Positions 47,311 to 54,895 of a stretch of 58,733 bases of DNA are shown in pieces. Each line of letters opens with the position of its first letter. The stretch's first letter is position 1. Origin of the DNA: a virus; IMG/VR virus record IMGVR_UViG_3300046792_000073, positions 1 through 58,733 of that record. One strand, 5' to 3'. The notes under the pieces were generated by a model. The model was not told the origin of the DNA and did no database searches. It was given only the letters and a program-made list of their open reading frames with translations. A program made the position numbers and the translations under genes.

Positions 47311-47343
47311 GGGTTGGCGAATGTCCGACCCGCCTGCTACGTT
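47311..47343 (+). promoter_or_regulatory. Promoter TTGGCG-N18-TACGTT with hairpin
   Basis: TTGGCG (47314-47319) and TACGTT (47338-47343) are spaced by 18 nt. The -35 lies in a 7-bp stem, 47311-47317 with 47325-47331 (one G-T pair), with a 7-nt loop. It drives the DUF932 gene. Confidence 0.65.
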
Positions 47344-47344
47344 T

Positions 47345-47380
47345 CTCTTATCGGGTGAAAGGCACCCGGTAAGAGAGAGG
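47345..47380 (+). promoter_or_regulatory. Inverted pair of TTAYCGGGT motifs over the leader
   Basis: TTATCGGGT (47348-47356) and ACCCGGTAA (47364-47372) face each other and extend into CTCTTA / TAAGAG arms, giving a 13-bp hairpin with one mismatch. The right arm runs into the GAGAGAGGGAC ribosome site, so the fold could block translation. As DNA it could be a dimeric operator. Confidence 0.5.
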
Positions 47381-47387
47381 GACCGCA

Positions 47388-48692
47388 ATGACCGCAACCG
47401 ACGTCAACATCGAGTTCGACACCCAGCGCGCCGGCCAACTGTCCGCCATCGTCGAGATGCGCGCCGACCTGACCCGCCGGCAGGCCGAGTTCGACACCGG
47501 AGCCGCGCAGGCCAAGCTCGACGCCGACCTCGCCCAGCGGGTCGCCGACGGCAAGATCGCCATGATGGGTGAGGGCCGCTACCGGGTGCTTGAGGGCTGG
47601 GACCGCGGCGAGATCTTTACCGTCCGCACGGCCACCCGTCCCGGCGAACTGACCCTGATCGAGCCGCAGGCCGGGCTCGACCTCGACGAGGCCGGCAAGG
47701 CCCTCGGCTACTTCGCCCAGCCGGAATGGCACGGCCTGGGCACGGTGATCCCCGGCGGGACCACCGACATCGGCAAGATCCTTGAGGTGTCCGGGCTCGA
47801 CTGGGACGTCGAAAAGGTCGCGGTCCGCTACTTCGGCGACTCGGCGACGGACCTGCGCGAACTGCCCGACGCCTACGTCACCCGCCGGTCAGACACCCAC
47901 AACGGGCTCGGCGTCGTCGGCTCACGGTATGAGCCGGTGCAGAACAGGGACGCGTTCGGGTTCCTCGCCGACCTGCTCGGCAAGCGGGAGATCCTCCCGG
48001 TGTCGGCGTTCCCGCTGCGCGGCGGCCGGACCGTCGTGATCGCCCTGCGGCTGCCCGAGGACGTCGTCATCGACGCGCAGGGCGTCGCCGACATCATCAC
48101 CCCGTATCTGATGGCCCGCAACAGTCATGACGGCCGGACCCCGGTCCAGTGTGTCGTGACCCCGTGGCGTGCCCGGTGCTCTAACACCGAGCGCCTGGCG
48201 ATGGCGAACGCGATCACCCGCTGGTCAACCCCGCACCTGCGCAACGCACTGCGCCGGATCGACGAGGCCCGGCAGACCCTCAAGCTCGCCGTCAACTACT
48301 ACACCGAGTTCGGCCACCAGGAGACCAAGCTCGCCCGCACCGACCTGACCGTCGCCCAGATCGACACGATCCTGGCCGACCTGGACCGGGAACTGTGGCC
48401 GGACAAGCAGGCCGACCAGACCGAGGGCAAGGGCGCCCCGTCCAAGCGGTCCGAGACCACCCGCCGGCAGCGCGACGAGGCGATCAGGGACATCCTCGGC
48501 GTCGAGCGCGAGCGGGTCGGGCAGACCGCCTACGCCGTCGAGCGGGCGTTCACCGACTACCTGGACCACGTCGCCCCCCGCCGGATTCAGGGGATGGCGA
48601 TGGGCGCGGCGATGGCGACGGCGATCGTCGAGGGCGCCGAGGACCAGCGCAAGGCCAAGCTGCACGAGCGGCTGATGCTGGTCACCCGGTAA
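47388..48692 (+). CDS. DUF932 / phage-plasmid-like (TIGR03299) protein
   Basis: The 434-residue protein matches DUF932: ALGYFAQPEWHGLGTVI at about 105, SGLDWDVEKVAVRYF, LGVVGSRYEPVQNRDAFGFLADLL, and TPWRARCSNT near 265. The first 75 residues are a coiled coil. The function of this phage and plasmid family is not established; a DNA-binding or anti-defence role has been suggested in general terms. Its own promoter and terminator flank it, and the stop codon overlaps an ACCCGGTAA word. Confidence 0.75.
   Translation: MTATDVNIEFDTQRAGQLSAIVEMRADLTRRQAEFDTGAAQAKLDADLAQRVADGKIAMMGEGRYRVLEGWDRGEIFTVRTATRPGELTLIEPQAGLDLDEAGKALGYFAQPEWHGLGTVIPGGTTDIGKILEVSGLDWDVEKVAVRYFGDSATDLRELPDAYVTRRSDTHNGLGVVGSRYEPVQNRDAFGFLADLLGKREILPVSAFPLRGGRTVVIALRLPEDVVIDAQGVADIITPYLMARNSHDGRTPVQCVVTPWRARCSNTERLAMANAITRWSTPHLRNALRRIDEARQTLKLAVNYYTEFGHQETKLARTDLTVAQIDTILADLDRELWPDKQADQTEGKGAPSKRSETTRRQRDEAIRDILGVERERVGQTAYAVERAFTDYLDHVAPRRIQGMAMGAAMATAIVEGAEDQRKAKLHERLMLVTR
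48684..48692 (+). promoter_or_regulatory. ACCCGGTAA motif copy
   Basis: Exact copy whose last three bases are the TAA stop of the DUF932 gene, 19 bp before a strong terminator. Confidence 0.4.
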
Positions 48693-48710
48693 GCTCGGGA
48701 CGCCACGAGA

Positions 48711-48753
48711 GGCGCCGGCCCGGGGGAGAGATCCCCCGGGCCGGCGTCTCTTT
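48711..48753 (+). terminator. Strong intrinsic terminator
   Basis: A 16-bp stem (48711-48726 with 48733-48748, one G-T pair) with a 6-nt loop is followed by TCTTT. This is the best classical terminator in the window and ends the DUF932 transcript. Confidence 0.8.
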
Positions 48754-48755
48754 GC

Positions 48756-48804
48756 TTACCGGGTAGACAGGGCGATCACCCGCCCGCTATTCTTAACGTG
48801 TAAG
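48756..48804 (+). promoter_or_regulatory. Promoter TAGACA-N18-TATTCT with operator-like repeats
   Basis: TAGACA (48764-48769) and TATTCT (48788-48793) are spaced by 18 nt. TTACCGGGT (48756-48764) overlaps the -35, and CTTAACGTGTAAG (48792-48804) overlaps the -10 and start point. It drives the gene at 48833. Confidence 0.7.
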
Positions 48805-48832
48805 TAGCTGAGAGAGACAGAGGGAGACCGCG

Positions 48833-49099
48833 ATGACCACGACCGCAGTCCAGGCCCGGCAAGAGGCGATGGGCATGCTCACCGAGTTGTACTGGCCCGC
48901 GACCGGCGACTACCAGTTCGCCGGCGGCCCGGTCTCGGCCGTCGCCGACAACATCGCCAAGCTCGCCGCCCTCGGCCGGACCGACCGCTGGCGCAAGGCG
49001 ATCACCCGGTGGGCCGACGAGGTCCGCCAGGCGACCCCCGAGACCCTGCACTGGGCCTACTTCCAGTTCGCCGTCTACGCCGGCCACGCCAGCGAATGA
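48833..49099 (+). CDS. Small hypothetical protein
   Basis: The 88-residue protein has a helix (QARQEAMGMLTELYW), a short loop, then a long helix (RTDRWRKAITRWADEVRQATPETLHWAYFQFAVY). GGGAG lies before the ATG. It stands alone between a promoter and a hairpin. Not recognised. Confidence 0.65.
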   Translation: MTTTAVQARQEAMGMLTELYWPATGDYQFAGGPVSAVADNIAKLAALGRTDRWRKAITRWADEVRQATPETLHWAYFQFAVYAGHASE

Positions 49100-49107
49100 G
49101 ACCATAG

Positions 49108-49140
49108 CGCCGGCCCGCCCGCTCACAAGGCGGGCCGGCG
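49108..49140 (+). terminator. 12-bp GC hairpin after small gene
   Basis: Arms 49108-49119 and 49129-49140 pair perfectly with a 9-nt loop. No T tract follows; it is probably an attenuator between 48833-49099 and the next gene. Confidence 0.6.
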
Positions 49141-49178
49141 TGAACCATCCACCCAACCACGAGAGAGGAACGACCGCA

Positions 49179-50135
49179 ATGCGACCTAAAGGACCGATGG
49201 ACCCGGGCTGGCGCCCCGCCGACCCGGTCGGGCAGATGCTGATGCTCGACATCCTTGAGCGCCTCGCCCAGCACCGCGCCGAGGACACCCTGCCGCGGTC
49301 ACCGCGTGGCCTGTTCTACGACCTGCGCCCCGACGGCATGGGCCACGGCCTGCACTACGTCAAGCAGCCGAGGATGATCACCGTCGGCCGGGGCACCCGC
49401 CGCGCCGACCCGGCCGAGATCGGCCCGATCCAGGTGCAGGAAATGCTCGTCAAGCTGCGCCGCGCCGGCCTGGTCCGCGAGGACTGGATCGAGGACACCC
49501 GCGCCCCGACCCCCGACATGCCGTCCTACAACGACGTGACCGCCGAGGACGAGGCCGCCTGGCTGGTCAACGAGATCATGTCGCCCCGGATCACCTACAG
49601 CCCGCAGCGCGGGCAGGACATGTTCCTTGAAATGGTCGTCGAGGCCGCCGGCCTGATCGGCCGCACCGCCCGCATCTGCCGCCCGTTCGGCGTGCCGGTG
49701 TACTCAGGTGGCGGGTTCGACGGGCTCAAGGGCAAGCGGGCGTTCGCCGAACGCGCCGCCGACCGGGACGTCCCGACGGTCGTGCTGCGGATCAGCGACC
49801 TCGACGAGCACGGCCTGCGGATCGCCGAGTCGATGGCCGAGGACTGTGTCGCCTGGGCGGTCAATGAGTACGGCGCCGACTACGACCAGTTGACCTTTGA
49901 ACGGATCGCCCTGACCGTCGCCCAAGCGGAGGCCGCCGGGGTGATCGACTCGGCGGGCAAGGCCGAGGCCGACGCCCTGCCGGTGCCGGTGATGGACGCG
50001 ATCATCACCGAGGCGATCGAGGAATACCAGGACGCGCAGACCCGCGAGGACAACGCCCGTGAGGCCGCCGAGGAATCCGCCCGCGTGACGGGCCTGGTCC
50101 TCGCCGGGCTGCGCGAGAGAGGAACCGAGTCATGA
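49179..50135 (+). CDS. Toprim protein (Topo VI-A / Spo11-like)
   Basis: The 318-residue protein has a Toprim-like centre: LEMVVEAAGLIGR, RPFGVPVYSGGGFDGLKGKRAFAERAADRDVPTVVLRISDLDEHGLRI. The D-L-D (Asp207, Asp209) and following HG match the Topo VI A / Spo11 DxDxxG motif. The N-terminal 140 residues look like a winged helix with YDLRPDGMGHG, which could hold the strand-cutting Tyr. The C-terminus is a long charged helix. A GAGAGAGGAAC leader precedes the ATG. DNA nicking or relaxing is inferred. Confidence 0.65.
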   Translation: MRPKGPMDPGWRPADPVGQMLMLDILERLAQHRAEDTLPRSPRGLFYDLRPDGMGHGLHYVKQPRMITVGRGTRRADPAEIGPIQVQEMLVKLRRAGLVREDWIEDTRAPTPDMPSYNDVTAEDEAAWLVNEIMSPRITYSPQRGQDMFLEMVVEAAGLIGRTARICRPFGVPVYSGGGFDGLKGKRAFAERAADRDVPTVVLRISDLDEHGLRIAESMAEDCVAWAVNEYGADYDQLTFERIALTVAQAEAAGVIDSAGKAEADALPVPVMDAIITEAIEEYQDAQTREDNAREAAEESARVTGLVLAGLRERGTES

Positions 50136-50584
50136 TCCACGACCACGATACGACCGCCGAGACTCTCGCCGCCGCCGGGCCGCCCGGCGAACGGCACGCG
50201 ACAATCAGGTTCAGCCACACCACGACCCGGCAGATCGTCGTCGATGCCGGCGAGATCCGGCGAATCTTCGGCCTGGGCGGTGTCCCCGCCGAGCAACTGA
50301 TCGACCGGCTCGTCGCCCTGCTCGCCGCCCGCCCGTCCGTGCTGGCGGCCGACGAGGTCGAGAACGGCGCGACGTGGGAATCCGACACCGGCCATGTCCT
50401 GGTCACGGTCAACGGCATGCCCCCCGGCGAGGCCGCCGAGTTCGTGATCCTCGCCGAATCCGAGACCGACGCCCCGAACCCCGGCTGTGTCCGCTGCTCG
50501 GCCGGCCACGGCCAGGGACCCGACGTCCGGCCGTGCGCCTGCCTGAATCAGTGCGCGTTCCTCGGCTGCGGGGCCATGCCATGA
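50132..50584 (+). CDS. Hypothetical protein with C-terminal Cys cluster
   Basis: This 150-residue protein has a beta-rich domain (RHATIRFSHTTTRQIVVDAGEIRRIFGLG), a helix pair, and a Cys cluster (CVRCSAGH, CACLNQCAFLGC) at the end. ATGA overlap with the Toprim gene suggests a joint role. Zinc or disulfide binding is likely. Confidence 0.6.
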   Translation: MIHDHDTTAETLAAAGPPGERHATIRFSHTTTRQIVVDAGEIRRIFGLGGVPAEQLIDRLVALLAARPSVLAADEVENGATWESDTGHVLVTVNGMPPGEAAEFVILAESETDAPNPGCVRCSAGHGQGPDVRPCACLNQCAFLGCGAMP

Positions 50585-51120
50585 CCGCCGACGGCCAGAC
50601 CAGGGCAGCGCTTATGCTCGCCGACCGCCGGCACCGGCCCGCGACCGGCCGGGAGGTCTGCCAGCACGACGGCGAGTCGTGGCCGTGCGACGCCCGCCTC
50701 GCCCTCGACGCCCTCAACGCGTCAGCCGAGGACGCGACCGCCTGGCGGGAACACGCCCAGACCGACTGCGCGGCGCTGCGCCGGGTGTGGGATCTGAGCC
50801 GCCGATGGGATCAGCGGGCGCGCGCCAATTCCGACCAGGTGAGTGCCGCGATGATGGCCGGCTATGCGCTGACCATCCGTAACGCCATCACCGACGACCC
50901 GCCCGCGTCCCGGCGCCGCGCCACCGACCCGGGATGGCTCGCGATGTTCCTCGGCGCCCGCGACTGCCGCTGGTGCCACCAGCGGATCCGGCCCCAAGGT
51001 CCCCGCCCGGACTGGGCCGCCGATGGCAAGAAATGGCCGGCGCTGATGTGCCCGGCCCGGCCAGTCGCCGACGGCGACCTCGCCCTGCACGAACCGGAGG
51101 AATCCCCCGATGAGACCTGA
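50581..51120 (+). CDS. Hypothetical protein with zinc motif
   Basis: The 179-residue protein has an N-terminal CQHDGESWPC, helices with DCAALRRVWDLSRRWDQRAR, and a C-terminal CRWCHQRIRPQGPRPDW...MCP ribbon. ATGA overlap with the previous gene; the last 11 nt overlap the next ATG. Not recognised. Confidence 0.6.
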   Translation: MTADGQTRAALMLADRRHRPATGREVCQHDGESWPCDARLALDALNASAEDATAWREHAQTDCAALRRVWDLSRRWDQRARANSDQVSAAMMAGYALTIRNAITDDPPASRRRATDPGWLAMFLGARDCRWCHQRIRPQGPRPDWAADGKKWPALMCPARPVADGDLALHEPEESPDET

Positions 51121-51418
51121 CCGGACCGAACTGACCGCCGCGCTCGATGGCGCCGGGATCATCGAGGCCGCCCAGCTTGGCGACGCGATCCTCGCCGCCT
51201 GGCCCGCCTCGTCCACGGCGCCGGCGAACCTCGACGACGCGATCAGCCGCGCCGAGGACCTCGCCGCCGAACTGGGCCGGCTGCTCGGCTATATCAGCAC
51301 CGCCGAGCCGGTGCCGACCCGGAAGGCCGAGATCCGCCAGCACCGGGCCGGCTCGTGCTGGTGCGGTAGCTCGCACTCGGTGCCCGGTGCCCGCTCGCTC
51401 AACCAGCCGCACCCGTGA
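51110..51418 (+). CDS. Hypothetical protein
   Basis: This 102-residue protein is helical in the first two thirds (LDDAISRAEDLAAELGRLLGYI) and ends in CWCGSSHSVPGA. The ATG lies inside the previous gene. Unknown function. Confidence 0.55.
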   Translation: MRPDRTELTAALDGAGIIEAAQLGDAILAAWPASSTAPANLDDAISRAEDLAAELGRLLGYISTAEPVPTRKAEIRQHRAGSCWCGSSHSVPGARSLNQPHP

Positions 51419-51457
51419 AACAATAGGCTGACCAGCCACAGGAGAGAGGAACAGCCG

Positions 51458-51799
51458 ATGACAACGACCGACGAGCAGTTCACCGACACCGGCCCCGGGC
51501 AGCCGCACGAGCGGCTGTGGCCCGAGCAGGTCGTCGAGCTACTCGGGCTCGCCTCAACCGATTCGCTGCGCGCCACCGCCGGCCGGTCCCGGCAACTGGC
51601 CCGCCGGGGCAAGCTCACCGTCCACGACCTGCCCGTCGAGGACGGCCGCGACAAGCGGAAGATCCCCACTGGGGAGGACGGCAAAGGCCCGGTCCGCACC
51701 GTGTGGCAATCCTGGTGGTACAGGGCGACGATCGAGGCGCATCTGCCGCACCGGCGCGGCCGGGGCAACCCGGGGAAGGCCAAGGCCGATGCTGCCTGA
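51458..51799 (+). CDS. Possible DNA-binding protein
   Basis: The 113-residue protein has EQVVELLGLASTDSLRATAGRSRQLARRGKLTVHDLP, resembling a MerR- or excisionase-like helix-turn-helix with wing, then a basic C-terminus. GAGAGAGGAAC lies before the ATG. It could be a regulator of right-arm promoters; this is inferred. Confidence 0.55.
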   Translation: MTTTDEQFTDTGPGQPHERLWPEQVVELLGLASTDSLRATAGRSRQLARRGKLTVHDLPVEDGRDKRKIPTGEDGKGPVRTVWQSWWYRATIEAHLPHRRGRGNPGKAKADAA

Positions 51800-52043
51800 C
51801 CGGCACGGCGGCCGGCTGCTCGGCAAGGCCGCGACCCGGACCGGGCCGATGCCGGCCCGGCTCGCCGCCCTGCTGACTGGCGAGGATTACGAGACCGCCC
51901 TGCTCGACGGCGAGCCGCCGTTCGTGCCGGGGATCGTTCTGTCCGTTCCCGACGGCGACGGCACCGTCCCCCGGTGCCCGGTCCACCAGGAACCGGCCGG
52001 CGGCGGCCGGGTGTGCATCGCCTGCGACGGGGGCGTGTTCTAA
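51789..52043 (+). CDS. Hypothetical protein with late Cys motif
   Basis: The 84-residue protein overlaps the previous gene by 11 nt. LAALLTGEDYETALLDGEPPF and CPVHQ...CIACDGGVF suggest a small zinc-binding tail. Not recognised. Confidence 0.55.
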   Translation: MLPDRHGGRLLGKAATRTGPMPARLAALLTGEDYETALLDGEPPFVPGIVLSVPDGDGTVPRCPVHQEPAGGGRVCIACDGGVF

Positions 52044-52044
52044 G

Positions 52045-52551
52045 GTGGCCCGCCACCGCCGCAAGCCGGCCAGCTACCGCGAGGTCATCGCCCCGGGCGC
52101 CCTGCGCATCCCCGACGAGGTCGAGGTCACCCTCGACGGGGGACCGCGTATCGGCACCGCCCGCCTGGCCGCCGACGATCGCGGCGTGACCGCGTCGATC
52201 AGTCTCGACGGCGACGCTGGCCTGGCCGCCGCTGACGCGATCCTCACCGGGAACGTCGCCGGCCTGTCGTTCCGGGTTGAGCCGTCCCTGCCCGTCGAGG
52301 CGGTTGTGACGGCGCCCCAGCCGGGCGCCCTGGATCCGGTGCCCTGGCATATCGTGTCCGGGCACCGGCACCGGCACGCCGAGCGCACCGCCGACGGCAG
52401 CGGCCTGACCGGGTGGCGGGAGCATGACCACCTGGGCGGCGGTCAGCCGCACCGGCACGACCCGCAGACGGGGGCGCAGATCCCCGTCGGCTGCGACCCG
52501 GACCGGTGCCGGCACCCGTTCGGCTCGCACGCCGAGACCTGCCGGTCATAA
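52045..52551 (+). CDS. His-rich hypothetical protein
   Basis: The 168-residue protein starts with GTG one base after the previous stop. Residues 1-95 are a beta-rich domain that resembles a shortened prohead-protease-like fold (REVIAPGALRIPDE near the start and GNVAGLSFRVEP) but lacks the His/Ser pair. The last 70 residues contain at least ten His (HIVSGHRHRHAE, HDHLGGGQPHRHDP) and end in CDPDRCRHPFGSHAETC. It may bind several metals. Confidence 0.55.
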   Translation: MARHRRKPASYREVIAPGALRIPDEVEVTLDGGPRIGTARLAADDRGVTASISLDGDAGLAAADAILTGNVAGLSFRVEPSLPVEAVVTAPQPGALDPVPWHIVSGHRHRHAERTADGSGLTGWREHDHLGGGQPHRHDPQTGAQIPVGCDPDRCRHPFGSHAETCRS

Positions 52552-52552
52552 T
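52547..52552 (+). promoter_or_regulatory. Candidate -10 box (CATAAT)
   Basis: CATAAT lies 6 nt before the ATG at 52559 and overlaps the previous stop codon, as in the other leaderless candidates. No ribosome site is seen. Confidence 0.35.
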
Positions 52553-52558
52553 GGCGCC

Positions 52559-52825
52559 ATGAGCACTTCCCCCGAACCGATGCCCGGCCCCGCCGGCCCG
52601 AGGTACGTCCCGGGCCTGCCGACCGCCTCGACCGACATCACCGTCCCCAAGGGGACCCGGCTGACCCTCGCCCACCTGCGCGCCCTGCTCGCCCAGGCCG
52701 ACTCGATCCACCTGTCCCCCGGCGCCGTGGTGACCCCTGCGACGTCGATCGGCGGGAAGCTGACCGGGCTCAAGGTCGAGGGCGACATCCGGCCGGCTGC
52801 CAACGACCCGTTGACAGGCCAGTGA
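52559..52825 (+). CDS. Small hypothetical protein
   Basis: The 88-residue protein has a Pro-rich start, then TRLTLAHLRALLAQADSIHLSPGAVV. It overlaps the ParB-like gene by 4 nt. Possibly leaderless. Not recognised. Confidence 0.55.
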   Translation: MSTSPEPMPGPAGPRYVPGLPTASTDITVPKGTRLTLAHLRALLAQADSIHLSPGAVVTPATSIGGKLTGLKVEGDIRPAANDPLTGQ

Positions 52826-53358
52826 CCGCCGCCCCGGCCGAGGGGTTCCGCCTCGCACCACAAGAGTTCGACCCCGCGATCGACGTCACGGCGATCCGCG
52901 AGCACCCAAAGAACGTCAACGAGGGCGACCTCGGCGCGATTGACTCGTCGATGCGCAAACACGGTATGGCCGGCGGTGTCCTGGTCCAGCGGTCCACCGG
53001 GTACATCATCAGCGGCAACCACACCTACCGGACCGCCGTCGGGCAAGGCGCCCCCGCCGTCCCCGGGTTCTGGCTGGACGTCGATGACGACGCCGCCGAG
53101 CAGATGATGCTCGACTGGAATCACTCCGCACGGCTGGGCCGCGACGACCCGTTCAAGCTCGCCGCCCTGCTCGTCGAACTAGCCGGCCGGGACGCCCTGC
53201 CGGCGACCTACGGCCGCGACGACCTCGACGAGATCCTCGCCGACATCGACCAGGGCGAGGGCATGTTCCCCGACGCCGGCGACGACCTGCCCACCGAACA
53301 CGAGTGCCCGTCCTGCGGCTACAAATGGTCGGGGAAGACAACCCCGCGCGCCGGATGA
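52822..53358 (+). CDS. ParB-like nuclease-domain protein
   Basis: The 178-residue protein has the ParB N-terminal core: AIREHPKNVNEGDLGAIDSSMRKHGMAGGVLVQRSTGYIISGNHTYRTA, with GNHTYR as the nucleotide-binding box. A C-terminal CPSCGYKW suggests a zinc knuckle. Such phage proteins are often paired with DNA methyltransferases and may be nucleases or methylation partners. GTG start; overlaps the methyltransferase by 4 nt. Confidence 0.75.
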   Translation: MTAAPAEGFRLAPQEFDPAIDVTAIREHPKNVNEGDLGAIDSSMRKHGMAGGVLVQRSTGYIISGNHTYRTAVGQGAPAVPGFWLDVDDDAAEQMMLDWNHSARLGRDDPFKLAALLVELAGRDALPATYGRDDLDEILADIDQGEGMFPDAGDDLPTEHECPSCGYKWSGKTTPRAG

Positions 53359-54392
53359 CCCGCCCGGCCTACGTCCTGCCAACGCTGGCCGAGATCGCCG
53401 CGGTTCAGCCGAACGGGCACGTCGCCGCCTCCCTGTTCGCCGGCATGGGCGGGTCCTCGACCGGGTACAGGATCGCCGGCTACCGGATCGGGTACGCGTG
53501 CGAGTTCACCACCGCCGCCGCCGACACCTACGCCGCGAACATGGCCCCCGGGACCGTCCTGGACCGGCGCGACGTCCGCCAGGTCACCGGCGCCGACATC
53601 CTCGCCGCCACCGGCCCCGACCTGGCCCTGCTCGACGGGTCGCCGCCCTGTGACCCGTTCTCGACGTCGGGGAAAGGTGACGCGGCGTGGGGGAAGACCC
53701 GCGACTACCTCGGCGAGCACAAACAGCGCACCGACGACCTCTACCCCGAGTTCGCCCGCCTCGTCGCCGAGACCCGGCCGCGCGTGTTCGTCGCCGAGAA
53801 CGTCACCGGCCTGATCAAAGGCCGCGCCCGGGGCTACTTCCTGGCGCTGCTGCCCAAGCTGCGCGACCCGGGGTACAGGGTCGCGGCCAAGGTCCTCGAC
53901 GCGTCCTGGCTGGGCGTGCCGCAGATGCGCCAAAGGGTGATCATCGTCGGCGTCCGCAACGACCTGCGCCATGATCCGGTGTTCCCCGCGCCGCTGGGTT
54001 ACCGGCGGGTGCTGCGGGAAGCCCTCGACGCCGCCGTACCGGACCCGGACGATCCCGAGCCGGCGCCGCTGTCGCCGCAACTGGCCGCCGAGTGGCACCG
54101 GATGCGACGCGCCGGCATCTACAACTCGTCGAAGTTCCTCAACCTCAAGCGGGGGAATCTCAACGCGCCGGGCTATACGATCACCGGCCTGGCCGGCACT
54201 CGCGCGGGACCGTGCCACCCGTCCGAGCCGCGCCGGTTCACGATCGCCGAACTGCGCCAGATCGGGTCGGTGCCGGTGGATTACGTCCTGACGGGGGACT
54301 ATGCCCAGCAGTGCCAGCGGATCGGTCAGTCGGTGCCGCCGTTGATGGCGGCCGCGATCGGCCGCGCCCTGCTCCCCGTCCTATCCCGTTAA
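53355..54392 (+). CDS. C5-cytosine DNA methyltransferase
   Basis: The 345-residue protein has the C5-MTase motifs in order: motif I SLFAGMGGSSTGY (27-39), motif IV GSPPCDPFS with catalytic Cys99, motif VI AENVTG (Glu148), motif VIII QMRQRVIIVG (190-199), and motif X with GQSVPP. Motif IV has GSPPCD where GPPCQ is usual. It should methylate cytosine in phage DNA, probably to avoid host restriction. ATGA overlap with the ParB-like gene. Confidence 0.9.
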   Translation: MTRPAYVLPTLAEIAAVQPNGHVAASLFAGMGGSSTGYRIAGYRIGYACEFTTAAADTYAANMAPGTVLDRRDVRQVTGADILAATGPDLALLDGSPPCDPFSTSGKGDAAWGKTRDYLGEHKQRTDDLYPEFARLVAETRPRVFVAENVTGLIKGRARGYFLALLPKLRDPGYRVAAKVLDASWLGVPQMRQRVIIVGVRNDLRHDPVFPAPLGYRRVLREALDAAVPDPDDPEPAPLSPQLAAEWHRMRRAGIYNSSKFLNLKRGNLNAPGYTITGLAGTRAGPCHPSEPRRFTIAELRQIGSVPVDYVLTGDYAQQCQRIGQSVPPLMAAAIGRALLPVLSR

Positions 54393-54407
54393 GAAAAGTT
54401 CGGCCAA

Positions 54408-54441
54408 GGGGTAGGCAGATCCCCCACCTACCCGGTAATGT
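54408..54441 (+). promoter_or_regulatory. Promoter TAGGCA-N18-TAATGT with hairpin
   Basis: TAGGCA (54412-54417) and TAATGT (54436-54441) are spaced by 18 nt. Stem 54409-54415 with 54427-54433 holds the first part of the -35. ACCCGGTAA (54430-54438) overlaps the stem and the -10. The upstream bases GTTAAGAAAAG resemble those before the last element at 58697. Confidence 0.65.
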
Positions 54442-54518
54442 TTCATCTGTAGGGCAGATCGAACCGCAGAGAACATCAGCCGACAGGCCGGAACCCACCG
54501 GCCGGGAAGGGGGTCACA

Positions 54519-54698
54519 ATGACCACCATCACGATCTGCCCCGAGGCCGAGGTCCGCGCGTTCGCGGCCGAGTTCGGGCACCTGCCCAACGTGGCCCGGA
54601 TGGTCGCCATGTGCGAGGCCGGGACGATCACCTGGGCCCAGGCCCACAAGATCGCCCGCCAGGCGCTGGCGGCCGGGATCTCGGCGGTGACGTCGTGA
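54519..54698 (+). CDS. Small helical protein
   Basis: This 59-residue protein reads ITICPEAEVRAFAAEFG, ARMVAMCEAGTITWAQAHKIARQALAAG; a two-helix unit. GGAAGGGGG lies before the ATG. It overlaps the next gene by GTGA. Not recognised. Confidence 0.6.
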   Translation: MTTITICPEAEVRAFAAEFGHLPNVARMVAMCEAGTITWAQAHKIARQALAAGISAVTS

Positions 54699-54832
54699 AC
54701 CCGCTGCCGGCCTGCTCGGTCGCCACCCGGCGCCCGGTGTGGGTGTGCCCCAGGTGCGGGCGCGTGCTGGCCAAGGAACTGGACGGGTCCTCGTGGCTCG
54801 ATCCGGGCCTGGCCTGCCCGCCCCGGCGCTAG
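54695..54832 (+). CDS. Tiny zinc-ribbon protein
   Basis: The 45-residue protein has CSVATRRPVWVCPRCGRVL and a last CPP, a single zinc ribbon. GTG start in GTGA overlap. The stop lies 3 bp before a strong hairpin. Could modulate transcription or translation; inferred only. Confidence 0.6.
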   Translation: MNPLPACSVATRRPVWVCPRCGRVLAKELDGSSWLDPGLACPPRR

Positions 54833-54835
54833 ACC

Positions 54836-54874
54836 GCCGGCCGGGGGGTCGGCCCGCTCGATCCCCCGGCCGGC
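54836..54874 (+). terminator. 12-bp hairpin between small genes
   Basis: Arms 54836-54847 and 54863-54874 pair perfectly with a 15-nt loop. The GAGAGAGGAAC leader of the next gene follows after 3 nt. No T tract, so it may be an attenuator. Confidence 0.55.
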
Positions 54875-54895
54875 CCGAGAGAGAGGAACACGCAA

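Noticed and set aside
51424-51429. TAGGCT as another family promoter before 51458
   Set aside because: No T(T/A)GGCA-like -35 at 17-19 nt upstream.
52045-52551. Second prohead protease
   Set aside because: Part of the sequence resembles the protease fold, but the catalytic His and Ser segments are absent and the gene is far from the head genes.
32420-54392. DNA hypermodification pathway from glycosyltransferases plus C5-methyltransferase
   Set aside because: No base hydroxylase, kinase or nucleotide-synthesis enzyme is seen, and the genes are 20 kb apart on opposite strands; kept only as a possibility under the glycosyltransferase finding.
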